Shown: in pieces, positions 1 through 5,329 of the stretch | Numbering within the stretch: position 1 is the stretch's first letter | How the letters are laid out: each line of letters opens with the position of its first letter | Program-made: the position numbers and the translations under genes | Notes under the pieces: model-generated | Told to the model about the DNA's origin: nothing | Seen by the model: the letters and a program-made list of their open reading frames with translations, nothing else | The model's database searches: none | Origin: Clostridiales bacterium | Lineage (GTDB): Bacteria; Bacillota_A; Clostridia; Christensenellales; Aristaeellaceae | Direction: 5' to 3' | Assembly (NCBI GenBank): GCA_024684665.1 | Contig: JAIKWN010000221.1 | Span: 1-9,750 of the forward strand | DNA length: 9,750 nucleotides

Positions 1-31
1 GCGCCTGAGGGAGGGCGCCGGCTCACAAAAG

Positions 32-39
32 AAGGAGGA
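32..39 (+). promoter_or_regulatory. Ribosome binding site that decides the first gene's start
   Basis: AAGGAGGA lies directly against an ATG at 40 (no spacer) and 9 nt before an in-frame ATG at 49. Normal spacing favours the ATG at 49. The transcript start lies outside or at the very edge of the window, since only 31 bases precede this site. Confidence 0.75.
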
Positions 40-48
40 ATGATTTGT

Positions 49-549
49 ATGATCCGGAACGAAGCGAACAAAGTGGAGCCCATCGTCGACGTCAACCGCG
101 CGCAGATCGAGCACCGCGCTACATGGATGGGCCTCATCTACGACGAGATGGTCAAGGCAGGCGTTCCAGACGCGGAGGCCATCGTGCGCCGTGCGATTAA
201 GCGCACAGGCCTCATCCATGGCGCGAAATTCCGCGCGCAGTGCGAGAACCCGGAGAGCTGCGTTGACTTCAAAGGAGCTTTCCTTGGCGACGAGAGCAGC
301 GTCGGCCCGCAGAGCTTCCACATGACGGATATCAAAGCCGACGAGGCAAACGTGACCGTCAATTTCCATTACTGCGCGCTAGTCTCTGCCTGGAAGAAGC
401 TGGGGTTTGACGACGAGCGCTGCGCGTTGCTCTGTGACATGGCGATGGATGGCGATCGTGGCATCGCGCAGGCGATGGGCCTCACGCTGGATCTCACGGA
501 CACGATCGCGAAGGGCTGCGAGACCTGCAAGTTGCATTTCCATAAATAA
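49..549 (+). CDS. L-2-amino-thiazoline-4-carboxylic acid hydrolase family protein
   Basis: This 166-residue soluble protein resembles the ATC_hydrolase family (PF14196). The family is named for the enzyme that opens the ring of L-2-amino-thiazoline-4-carboxylate during bacterial cysteine formation; many clostridial members are uncharacterised, so the substrate here is not established. The visible family signature is FHYC at residues 106-109, followed by a Leu-x-x-x-Trp helix and CDMAMDGDRGI at 129-139. A conserved-looking Cys pair sits near the C-terminus (C157, C160, in GCETCKLHFHK), and other Cys residues are at 65 and 71, so a metal or thiol role is possible. No signal peptide or membrane segment is seen. 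The start at 49 is preferred on ribosome binding site spacing. It ends before a structured tail and hairpin terminator and appears to be the last gene of its transcription unit. Confidence 0.75.
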   Translation: MIRNEANKVEPIVDVNRAQIEHRATWMGLIYDEMVKAGVPDAEAIVRRAIKRTGLIHGAKFRAQCENPESCVDFKGAFLGDESSVGPQSFHMTDIKADEANVTVNFHYCALVSAWKKLGFDDERCALLCDMAMDGDRGIAQAMGLTLDLTDTIAKGCETCKLHFHK

Positions 550-559
550 ACCACGCTGC

Positions 560-630
560 GGAACTGGGGGAAACCCGGTATGGAAGCCGATCCCAGCCGG
601 GAATCTGAAACGGGTTCAGTTCAACAGGAT
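560..630 (+). other. Structured, non-coding 3' tail (possible RNA element)
   Basis: Between the first gene and its terminator lie several mutually exclusive complementary pairs: CTGGG (564-568) with CCCAG (592-596), CCCGG (574-578) with CCGGG (597-601), and AACCCG (572-577) with CGGGTT (611-616). This could be a pseudoknotted or switching RNA, or just a GC-rich leader into the terminator. No known riboswitch class was matched with confidence. From 710 to 776 nothing is recognisable. Confidence 0.25.
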
Positions 631-636
631 CCCATA

Positions 637-709
637 GGGGAAACAGAAAAGGGCGAAACGCGTCAGCGGTACCTGACGCGCTCTCGTTTTATATTTTGTT
701 TCCCCTTTT
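637..709 (+). terminator. Nested hairpin terminator, possibly bidirectional
   Basis: The inner stem CGCGTCAG (659-666) pairs perfectly with CTGACGCG (673-680) around a 6-nt loop and is followed by a T run at 687-690. An outer stem GGGGAAAC (637-644) pairs perfectly with GTTTCCCC (698-705) and is followed by TTTT (706-709). The structure follows the ATC-hydrolase-like gene and faces the decayed minus-strand genes, so it may stop transcription from both sides. Confidence 0.7.
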
Positions 710-776
710 ACACTGTGGCCAATGGTGTAAAAACAGACCAAAAGGAATTGCCGCTCTTCATGGCCATTCCTCTGCC

Positions 777-900
777 TCAGATCGTTTTCAGAATCCTGAT
801 AAGGATCTGATCCGGGGCAGGCAGTTCACCATTGGATAGTAAAGACGTGATTCCCCTCCCAGAGGATGGCAGCTACAATCCGGATCGTTTCATTGGACAT
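777..900 (-). pseudogene. MutT/Nudix hydrolase remnant with its middle deleted
   Basis: On the minus strand an ATG at 900, preceded directly by AGGAG, opens a frame containing TIRIVAAILWEGNHVFTIQ, which looks like the N-terminal strand region of MutT-type 8-oxo-dGTP diphosphatases. It stops at TGA (826-828), before any Nudix box. In another frame immediately after, LPAPDQILIRILKTI ends at TGA (777-779) and resembles the C-terminal WLPAD...LL helix of the same family. A normal MutT is about 130 residues, so roughly 85-90 residues including the catalytic Nudix box are missing between the two ends. The protein cannot be functional. The assignment is from pattern recognition of the two ends and was not checked by alignment. 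Confidence 0.6.
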
Positions 901-948
901 CTCCTGCATTTCTTTAATCAGTGGAATGGACGAGATCTGTCTGTCAGG

Positions 949-1628
949 TCATCGCTTTCCTGAATCGAGCTTCTTCCAGTGCCAAGAGGAGGCATTGTTC
1001 TTTGAGAAAGCCGCTTTGATTTCGTTCCAACCCGCGGGAGCAAACAATGCCTGCGGTTCTTCCACTTCTGCGTCTTCAAAATTGAAAAGACCCATCAGCA
1101 TATACATGAAATCTGTCTTCGGAGTGAAGTTGTTTCTGGTTGCGCACAGCAGGCGGTTTCCTGTGAAACCCGGATACAACCTGTTTATCTCGGACAGGAC
1201 ATAAAAGCCTATGCGGGAACCTCTGCCGCCGATGGCGGGAAGTTACATTGTAGCAATGTCCGTAATGCTGGCCATGTATAACCCGGTTAGCGCTTCCTGG
1301 CCTTCCACGAGCGGTTCGCACTGTGGATAAGGATAGCGGAACAGGCTGACCTGAATTCCGTTTATTAGCAGATTACAAGTTCCGCGTCCAGATGAATTAT
1401 CCGGGAAAAAGGACGGAGCGCGTAGATGGATTCGGCAACCGCTTTGGCATTGAATCTGTGCTGCGTGAAAAAGTCAAAATCGTATGTTATCCGCAGCTCG
1501 AGCTTAAGGGAAAGCGCCGCTCCTCTCGCCAGATAGCAGTCTTCTAATGCTGGAAGTCCAGCCGCTTCCTGCAATAGCGGCAGGTGTTCCGGGTCTGGGA
1601 GCTCCGTATATATGCTTTTCCTCCATGC
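949..1628 (-). pseudogene. Decayed AbiEii/AbiGii-type nucleotidyltransferase toxin
   Basis: Minus-strand pieces in order match the AbiEii-like nucleotidyltransferase family (PF08843), the toxin half of two-gene toxin-antitoxin and phage-abortive systems. The N-terminal piece has CYLARGAALSLKL followed by YDFDFFT; intact members usually read LAGGTALAL and D-F-D-F-F, so the nucleotide-binding GGT motif is damaged here (RGA). The frame closes at TAA (1365-1367), but the protein continues after a one-frame shift as NGIQVSLFRYPYP and then DIATM. In that second frame TAA (1243-1245) stands where the family has Lys in its DIAxMK motif, followed by LPAIGGRGSR. The C-terminal piece GLFNFEDAEVEE with WNEIKAAF matches the usual family ending. 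One frameshift, one stop and a lost motif make it a pseudogene. Confidence 0.75.
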
Positions 1629-1881
1629 AACCTGCCGTGCCTGCGTCTTTGCGGGGATACTGTGCTGTTGGGCCATAAAACCGCGCACCACGGGAACGGA
1701 AATCCCTCCGGTGAATCATGGCTTCAGTGATTCCTTCTGGCGAATACAAGCCTTTTACCCAGCAGTATCCCGCTATACCGCCCATATTCAATAGGCGGGA
1801 GATGATATAAGGGGCGTTTTTATGTTGATCTAGGGCAGCTACGTTGGTATCCCCAAAGAGGGGCTTCATCTCTTCCAGCAT
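1629..1881 (-). pseudogene. Decayed DUF6922-like partner of the toxin
   Basis: Upstream of the toxin on the same strand, ALDQHKNAPYIISRLLNMGG followed by YCWVKGLYSPEGITEAM resembles the small DUF6922-type proteins that commonly precede AbiEii-like nucleotidyltransferases and probably act as antitoxin or partner. After HRRDF the reading frame changes: the likely continuation VPVVRGFMAQQHSIPAK is in the frame of the toxin piece. This means an indel near 1690-1715, and the two genes are now fused in one frame. The start is uncertain; the ATG at 1881 has no convincing ribosome binding site. The family assignment is from memory of its typical sequence. Confidence 0.55.
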
Positions 1882-2050
1882 GCGTGTATAAGTACTGTCG
1901 TTCCCTGCGGCTACGCTGGATCATCTCCTTTGCGTTCGTAAAGTAAAACCTGCTTATATCTGCGACTTCATTCCGGAGCGGCGCGGGCGTGTGCGCACCC
2001 ATGTTTTCCGGTTGGAAAAAGACAGGGTAGTATAAGTTCCGCTGGGTCAT
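1882..2050 (-). other. Unrecognised minus-strand reading frame, probably a remnant
   Basis: An ATG at 2050 opens a 76-codon frame running to 1820 and overlapping the DUF6922-like remnant in another frame. It begins MTQRNLYYPVFFQPENMG and later has TNAKEMIQ. The YYPVFFQPE start is faintly like HicB antitoxins (YYPAVFxPE), and NAKEMI like their NAxEA helix, but the glycine-rich core between them is absent. There is no ribosome binding site. It may be a much shortened HicB remnant or a chance frame. Confidence 0.2.
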
Positions 2051-2100
2051 ACTATAACAGAAAGCGTTTTGCTACAAGGAAAGCTGGATACGATTATCTC

Positions 2101-2129
2101 TTGCCATGCATAGCATATTAATATATAAT
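2101..2129 (+). promoter_or_regulatory. Sigma-70/sigma-A promoter of the aldo/keto reductase gene
   Basis: TTGCCA (2101-2106), a 17-nt spacer and a perfect TATAAT (2124-2129) lie about 60 nt upstream of the reductase start, within an AT-rich stretch. The leader then carries GAGGTGG (2181-2187) just before the ATG. Confidence 0.8.
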
Positions 2130-2191
2130 ATTTTCAAAACCGGATCCGGGGACGCTGTGCTCTTTTAGATACAGGAGAATGAGGTGGCAAT

Positions 2192-3310
2192 ATGTCAGAG
2201 TATTTCGGAAAAGAAGTGGGCAAGCTTGGCTTTGGACTCATGCGCCTGCCGAGGAAAGGACTCCTCACGGACGTCGGGCAGGTCACGGAAATGGTGGACT
2301 TGTTCCTGGATGCCGGATTCACGTATTTCGATACGGCGTACGTTTATCCGGGGTCGGAAGCTGCAATCCGCAAGGCGCTCGTGAACCGCGTTCCGCGGGA
2401 CCGTTATACCCTCGCTACGAAGCTGAACGCCTTTCTCATGGCCCCGACAGAGACCGCAGCAAAGAAGCAGTTTTATACGAGCCTAGAGCGCACCGGCGCG
2501 GGATACTTCGATTATTACTTGCTACATGCGCTGATGGAGAACAATTATAAGAGATACGACAAATTCCATCTCTGGGACTTCGTGCGGGAGCAGAAAGAAA
2601 AGGGACTGATCCGGCATATCGGCTTCTCGTTCCATGCCGGGCCGGAATTGCTGGACCGGCTACTGACCGAACACCCGGAAACGGAATTTATCCAGCTACA
2701 GATCAACTACGCCGACTGGGAGAATCCCTCCGTCTCCTCCCGCGCGAATTACGAAGTCGCGCGCAGGCACGGCGTCTCTGTCACGGTCATGGAGCCCGTG
2801 AAGGGCGGACGTCTCGCGAATCCACCGGCGGAAATCAAAAAGATGTTCCGTGCGCATCATCCGGAGTTGTCCTGTGCTTCCTGGGCGATCCGATTCGTTG
2901 CTTCGCTGGACGGGATCATTACAGTGCTCTCCGGAATGTCGAACCTGGAACAGATGCGGGACAACCTGTCCTATATGAAGAATTTTCGGCCGCTGGACGG
3001 GGAGGAACAGGCAATCATCCGGGAGGCCCAGCGCATCCTGGGGCATTCCTCAGCGATCCCGTGCACGGCCTGCAGTTACTGCACCGGGGGGTGCCCGAAG
3101 GGGATCCAGATTCCCGAGATCTTCGCAGCGATGAACCGGCAGCTTGGAAACGGGCAGATAGAAGAGGCGCGGGCGGCTTATGAGAAAGCGGCCCTACCGG
3201 GGCACCGCGCATCGGACTGCATCGGCTGCCGTCAGTGTGAGCGCGCCTGCCCGCAGCATCTGCCGATCGTGGATCACTTGAAACAGGGCGCGGAGATGTT
3301 CGGGGAATAA
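2192..3310 (+). CDS. Aldo/keto reductase with C-terminal 4Fe-4S dicluster (COG1453 type)
   Basis: This 372-residue cytoplasmic protein has an aldo/keto reductase TIM barrel (about 1-275) that presumably reduces or oxidises a small carbonyl or alcohol; the substrate is unknown. The catalytic tetrad can be read as D47 (in FDTAY), Y52, K77 (TKLN) and H112 (DYYLLH). The C-terminal part carries two cysteine sets with CxxCxxCxxxC spacing, C291/C294/C297/C301 and C343/C346/C349/C353, each followed by Pro, typical of a ferredoxin-like 4Fe-4S pair. This architecture is common in anaerobes and suggests electron exchange with ferredoxin or an internal electron relay. The full length fits the family. The start is supported by GAGGTGG 4 nt upstream and by an immediately preceding consensus promoter. 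It appears monocistronic, standing alone between pseudogenes. Confidence 0.92.
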   Translation: MSEYFGKEVGKLGFGLMRLPRKGLLTDVGQVTEMVDLFLDAGFTYFDTAYVYPGSEAAIRKALVNRVPRDRYTLATKLNAFLMAPTETAAKKQFYTSLERTGAGYFDYYLLHALMENNYKRYDKFHLWDFVREQKEKGLIRHIGFSFHAGPELLDRLLTEHPETEFIQLQINYADWENPSVSSRANYEVARRHGVSVTVMEPVKGGRLANPPAEIKKMFRAHHPELSCASWAIRFVASLDGIITVLSGMSNLEQMRDNLSYMKNFRPLDGEEQAIIREAQRILGHSSAIPCTACSYCTGGCPKGIQIPEIFAAMNRQLGNGQIEEARAAYEKAALPGHRASDCIGCRQCERACPQHLPIVDHLKQGAEMFGE

Positions 3311-3327
3311 GCAATTGTACATTGGCA

Positions 3328-3414
3328 CTCTTTCCAGTCATCATATACCTTCAGTATGTCCTTTTCCAGATCGGATAGAAGAATAAAAAGCAGGCCATGT
3401 TCTTCCCTAAACTG
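3328..3414 (-). pseudogene. Fragment of a Bcp-type peroxiredoxin
   Basis: On the minus strand the stop-free stretch FREEHGLLFILLSDLEKD then LKVYDDWKE resembles the central part of bacterioferritin-comigratory peroxiredoxins (typically KFxEKYGLPFxLLSDPEKEV then YGVWKEK). A TAA lies directly upstream in frame. The family's catalytic Cys region would lie further upstream and is absent, and no family sequence follows downstream. It is a stand-alone scrap of about 29 codons next to the end of the reductase gene. Confidence 0.5.
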
Positions 3415-3432
3415 TTAAAATATTAATGATTT

Positions 3433-3470
3433 GCCTTTGAACCGATGATAGTTCAGGGGCATTTTCATTA
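3433..3470 (+). terminator. Possible rho-independent terminator downstream of the reductase
   Basis: GCCTTTGAAC (3433-3442) pairs with GTTCAGGGGC (3451-3460), including two G-T wobbles, around an 8-nt loop. ATTTTCATTATT follows. The T tract is interrupted, so termination may be weak. It would separate the reductase transcript from the DUF134 promoter at 3504. Confidence 0.4.
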
Positions 3471-3500
3471 TTGGATTGCCTGTTGATTTCCTACTGTGAG

Positions 3501-3545
3501 TTATTGACATATGGCAATAATGCAAATACAATAGTTATTGACATA
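3501..3545 (+). promoter_or_regulatory. Palindromic and direct repeats, likely operator of the DUF134 gene
   Basis: A 20-bp palindrome at 3501-3520 (TTATTG, N8, CAATAA; nine of ten pairs match) covers the -35 box. A second, CAATAG/TTATTG (3529-3540), covers the -10 box and start region. GTTATTGACATA occurs twice (3500-3511 and 3534-3545), 34 bp apart. Paired sites on one promoter suggest cooperative binding, plausibly by the encoded DUF134 protein, which is inference. Confidence 0.5.
3504..3532 (+). promoter_or_regulatory. Promoter of the DUF134-NifX / acetyltransferase operon
   Basis: A perfect TTGACA (3504-3509), 17-nt spacer and TACAAT (3527-3532) lie just before AAGGAG (3553-3558) and the ATG at 3564. 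The near-perfect consensus implies strong basal transcription, so repression through the overlapping repeats would be meaningful. Confidence 0.85.
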
Positions 3546-3563
3546 AGTCGGAAAGGAGAGCCT

Positions 3564-4292
3564 ATGCCTAGACCACTTCGATGCAGAAGAATCGAGCAGA
3601 TGCCGGTTTATCGCAGTTTCTCCCCTGATGATGCTATAGCAGTTGAAAGCATCCGGATGACAGTTGACGAATACGAGGCCTTTCGGCTGCTGGATGATGA
3701 AGGCCTCACACAGGAAGCATGTGCTGATAGGATGAATGTCTCCCGGACAACGATCACTGCCATCTATGACAGCGCAAGGAAGAAGATTGCAGAGGCGCTT
3801 GTGCACGGAAAGCGACTGTTGATTGCGGGAGGCTGCTGTGAGTTTGAACCGGTTGAACTAAAACAGAACATCATGGAGAAAGGAAACAGAACAATGAGAA
3901 TTGCAGTCACTTATGAAAATGGAGAGATTTTCCAGCATTTCGGACATTCCGTACAGTTCAAACTATATGATTCTGAAGACGGTAAGATCACTGGAAAACA
4001 ACTGGTGGACACAAACGGAAGCGGACATGGTGCACTGGCCGGTTTCCTGCAGGCAGCAAAAGTGGATGCGCTGATCTGCGGCGGCATTGGCATGGGAGCG
4101 CAAATGGCGCTCGCTGATGCCGGGATTAAACTCTACGCCGGTGTTCGGGGATCAGCCGATGAGGCAGCAAAGGCGCTCACGGAAGGTAGGCTGGATTTTG
4201 ATCCGGACGTCTGTTGCGATCACCATGGGCATCACCACGACGGCAATTGCGGACACGATCACTGTGCAGAGCATCAATGCCACGGGAATTGA
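3564..4292 (+). CDS. DUF134 HTH protein fused to NifX/NifB-type cofactor-binding domain, His/Cys-rich tail
   Basis: The 242-residue product has two domains. Residues 1-90 match DUF134 (PF02001): MPRPLRCRRI start, IRMTVDEYEAFRLLDDEGLT, and a helix-turn-helix around LTQEACADRMNVSRTTI (48-64), then ARKKIAEALVHGK. Residues 111-215 match the dinitrogenase iron-molybdenum cofactor-binding family (PF02579): MRIAVTYENGEIFQHFGH, then ALICGGIGMGAQ. The last 26 residues contain five Cys and nine His, a probable metal-binding tail. A DNA-binding domain plus a metal- or cluster-binding domain suggests a metal/iron-sulfur responsive regulator, but no function is established and no nif genes are near. AAGGAG with 5-nt spacing supports the start at 3564; an upstream in-frame ATG at 3471 lies before the promoter and is rejected. 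The interdomain linker contains a possible internal start at M111. Confidence 0.88.
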   Translation: MPRPLRCRRIEQMPVYRSFSPDDAIAVESIRMTVDEYEAFRLLDDEGLTQEACADRMNVSRTTITAIYDSARKKIAEALVHGKRLLIAGGCCEFEPVELKQNIMEKGNRTMRIAVTYENGEIFQHFGHSVQFKLYDSEDGKITGKQLVDTNGSGHGALAGFLQAAKVDALICGGIGMGAQMALADAGIKLYAGVRGSADEAAKALTEGRLDFDPDVCCDHHGHHHDGNCGHDHCAEHQCHGN

Positions 4293-4295
4293 GCT

Positions 4296-4850
4296 ATGAG
4301 AAAAATAACGCTTGTTTCCCTGACCTCTGAGGACAGAAACCAATTCATTCTGGATAACCAGGAAGCGTTCAATTACGGAGCATTGGAAGAATTCGGTTTC
4401 CGGGATGATCATTTTGAAGAGGAAGGCGAAATCATTTCCCGCGAAACGATTGAAGCCTCGATTGACAGCGGAGAGGCCTATCGGATCATGCAGGACGGGC
4501 AGCCTGTCGGCGGTGTTGTTATCAAGGCAGACGGTAAGCGGGGCGATCTTGATCTCCTGTTTGTTTCACCCAAAGCGCACAGCAAGGGCATCGGCTATGC
4601 AGCGTGGTGCGCTGTGGAACAACTGCACCCGGAAGTGATGATATGGGAAACTGTCACGCCCTACTTTGAAAAACGGAATATTCACTTTTACGTCAATCGG
4701 TGTGGTTTCCATATTGTCGAGTTCTTCAACAGCCACCATCCAGATCCCAACGAACCGGATACCGATCATGAAAAAGATGAGCAGTTCCCAGATGGCATGT
4801 TTCGGTTCGAGAAGCGGATGAAAGGCTATCGTGAAGCAGATTCCGAATAA
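4296..4850 (+). CDS. GNAT-family N-acetyltransferase
   Basis: This 184-residue soluble enzyme would transfer an acetyl group from acetyl-CoA to an amine; the acceptor is unknown. The acetyl-CoA pyrophosphate-binding motif is visible as HSKGIGYAA (95-103), after the strand DLDLLFVSP (84-92), a normal GNAT arrangement. The later strand and helix run MIWETVTPYFEKRNIHFYVN with a CGF turn (115-138). An acidic, His-rich loop follows (about 145-165), before MFRFEKRM, a typical last strand. It starts 3 nt after the stop of the DUF134-NifX gene with only a weak GGGAA site, so translational coupling is likely. Whether its substrate relates to the metal-sensing partner cannot be told. Confidence 0.85.
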   Translation: MRKITLVSLTSEDRNQFILDNQEAFNYGALEEFGFRDDHFEEEGEIISRETIEASIDSGEAYRIMQDGQPVGGVVIKADGKRGDLDLLFVSPKAHSKGIGYAAWCAVEQLHPEVMIWETVTPYFEKRNIHFYVNRCGFHIVEFFNSHHPDPNEPDTDHEKDEQFPDGMFRFEKRMKGYREADSE

Positions 4851-4958
4851 AGAAAATGAGGAGTATTAGCAGTACCAGATCGACAAGCTGAATGGCTGCA
4901 TCCTGGTGCCGGACGGTCTACGTATCATCAGCGCGAGCTGAAAAATGATTCGAAGCGC
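4851..4958 (+). other. Gene-poor stretch with coding-like scraps
   Basis: No intact gene is seen. Two short plus-strand frames look protein-like: YQIDKLNGCILVPDG (ending at TGA 4938-4940) and, after a frame change, YHQRELKNDSKRLPNLIEHD (ending at TAA 4982-4984). They may be the two ends of one decayed gene, but I do not recognise the family. No clear terminator for the acetyltransferase operon was found here. Confidence 0.25.
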
Positions 4959-4987
4959 TTGCCAAATCTGATCGAGCATGATTAAAT
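4959..4987 (+). promoter_or_regulatory. Promoter of the CsoR-like / EamA operon
   Basis: TTGCCA (4959-4964), a 17-nt spacer and TTAAAT (4982-4987) end exactly where the 28-bp palindrome begins, so the repressor site would cover the transcription start. Confidence 0.6.
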
Positions 4988-5015
4988 CTCCATATCCCCC
5001 CGGGGGGATATGGAG
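4988..5015. promoter_or_regulatory. 28-bp perfect palindrome: CsoR/RcnR-type operator overlapping the ribosome binding site
   Basis: The half-site CTCCATATCCCCCC (4988-5001) is followed without a spacer by its exact reverse complement (5002-5015). AT-flanked C/G tracts of this kind are the known recognition pattern of CsoR/RcnR/CstR repressors. The right arm contains GGAG of the GGAGG (5012-5016) that serves the ATG at 5023, so the same sequence could act on DNA as operator and on RNA as a hairpin masking the ribosome binding site. Confidence 0.85.
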
Positions 5016-5022
5016 GTGTTTT

Positions 5023-5301
5023 ATGAGTGGGCATTCTCATCGGCACACGGAAACCAAAATCGTGCTTCACCGTATCTCTCGCGCGGCCGGGCACTTGGAA
5101 GCCATTCGGAGGATGGTGGAGGAGGGAAGGGAATGCGGGGGTATCCTGATTCAGCTTGCCGCCGTCCGCTCAGCCATCAACGGCATCGGGAAAATCATCC
5201 TTGCCGACCATATGGAACACTGCATCCAGGACGCGCTGGAGCAGGGTGATCATGAGGCGCTGGAGCGTTTCAACGACGCCATCGCGAAATTCCTGAAATA
5301 A
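5023..5301 (+). CDS. CsoR/RcnR/FrmR-family metal-sensing repressor
   Basis: The 92-residue all-helical protein matches the CsoR/DUF156 family (PF02583), whose members are tetrameric repressors released from DNA by a metal ion or reactive species. Ligand positions read C38, H63 and C67, with the 25- and 4-residue spacing of the Cu(I) ligands of Mycobacterium tuberculosis CsoR (C36, H61, C65). RcnR-type nickel/cobalt sensors have His at the last position. However, the N-terminus is His-rich (H4, H6, H8), recalling the N-terminal His ligand of RcnR. GGAGG 6 nt upstream supports the start; the upstream in-frame ATG at 4978 lies inside the promoter and is rejected. The gene is 28 nt upstream of an EamA exporter, not the expected CopA/CopZ, so the inducer is uncertain. 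Autoregulation through the 4988-5015 palindrome is very likely. Confidence 0.9.
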   Translation: MSGHSHRHTETKIVLHRISRAAGHLEAIRRMVEEGRECGGILIQLAAVRSAINGIGKIILADHMEHCIQDALEQGDHEALERFNDAIAKFLK

Positions 5302-5329
5302 GAAATGCGGAAAAGGGAGAAGGACGGGC

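Noticed and set aside
564..616. Cobalamin-riboswitch-like look (GGGAA...CGGT...CCG order)
   Set aside because: The conserved core and the CCTGCC-like box were not found, and it follows rather than precedes a gene.
866..1204. Plus-strand frame of 112 codons
   Set aside because: It lies opposite the recognisable minus-strand MutT and nucleotidyltransferase remnants and has no ribosome binding site.
3471..3563. Upstream in-frame start (ATG 3471) for the DUF134 gene
   Set aside because: It would translate the promoter and operator; the ATG at 3564 has a good ribosome binding site and begins with the family's MPRP sequence.
4978..5022. Upstream in-frame start (ATG 4978) for the CsoR-like gene
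   Set aside because: It lies in the spacer and -10 region of the promoter and would translate through the operator palindrome.
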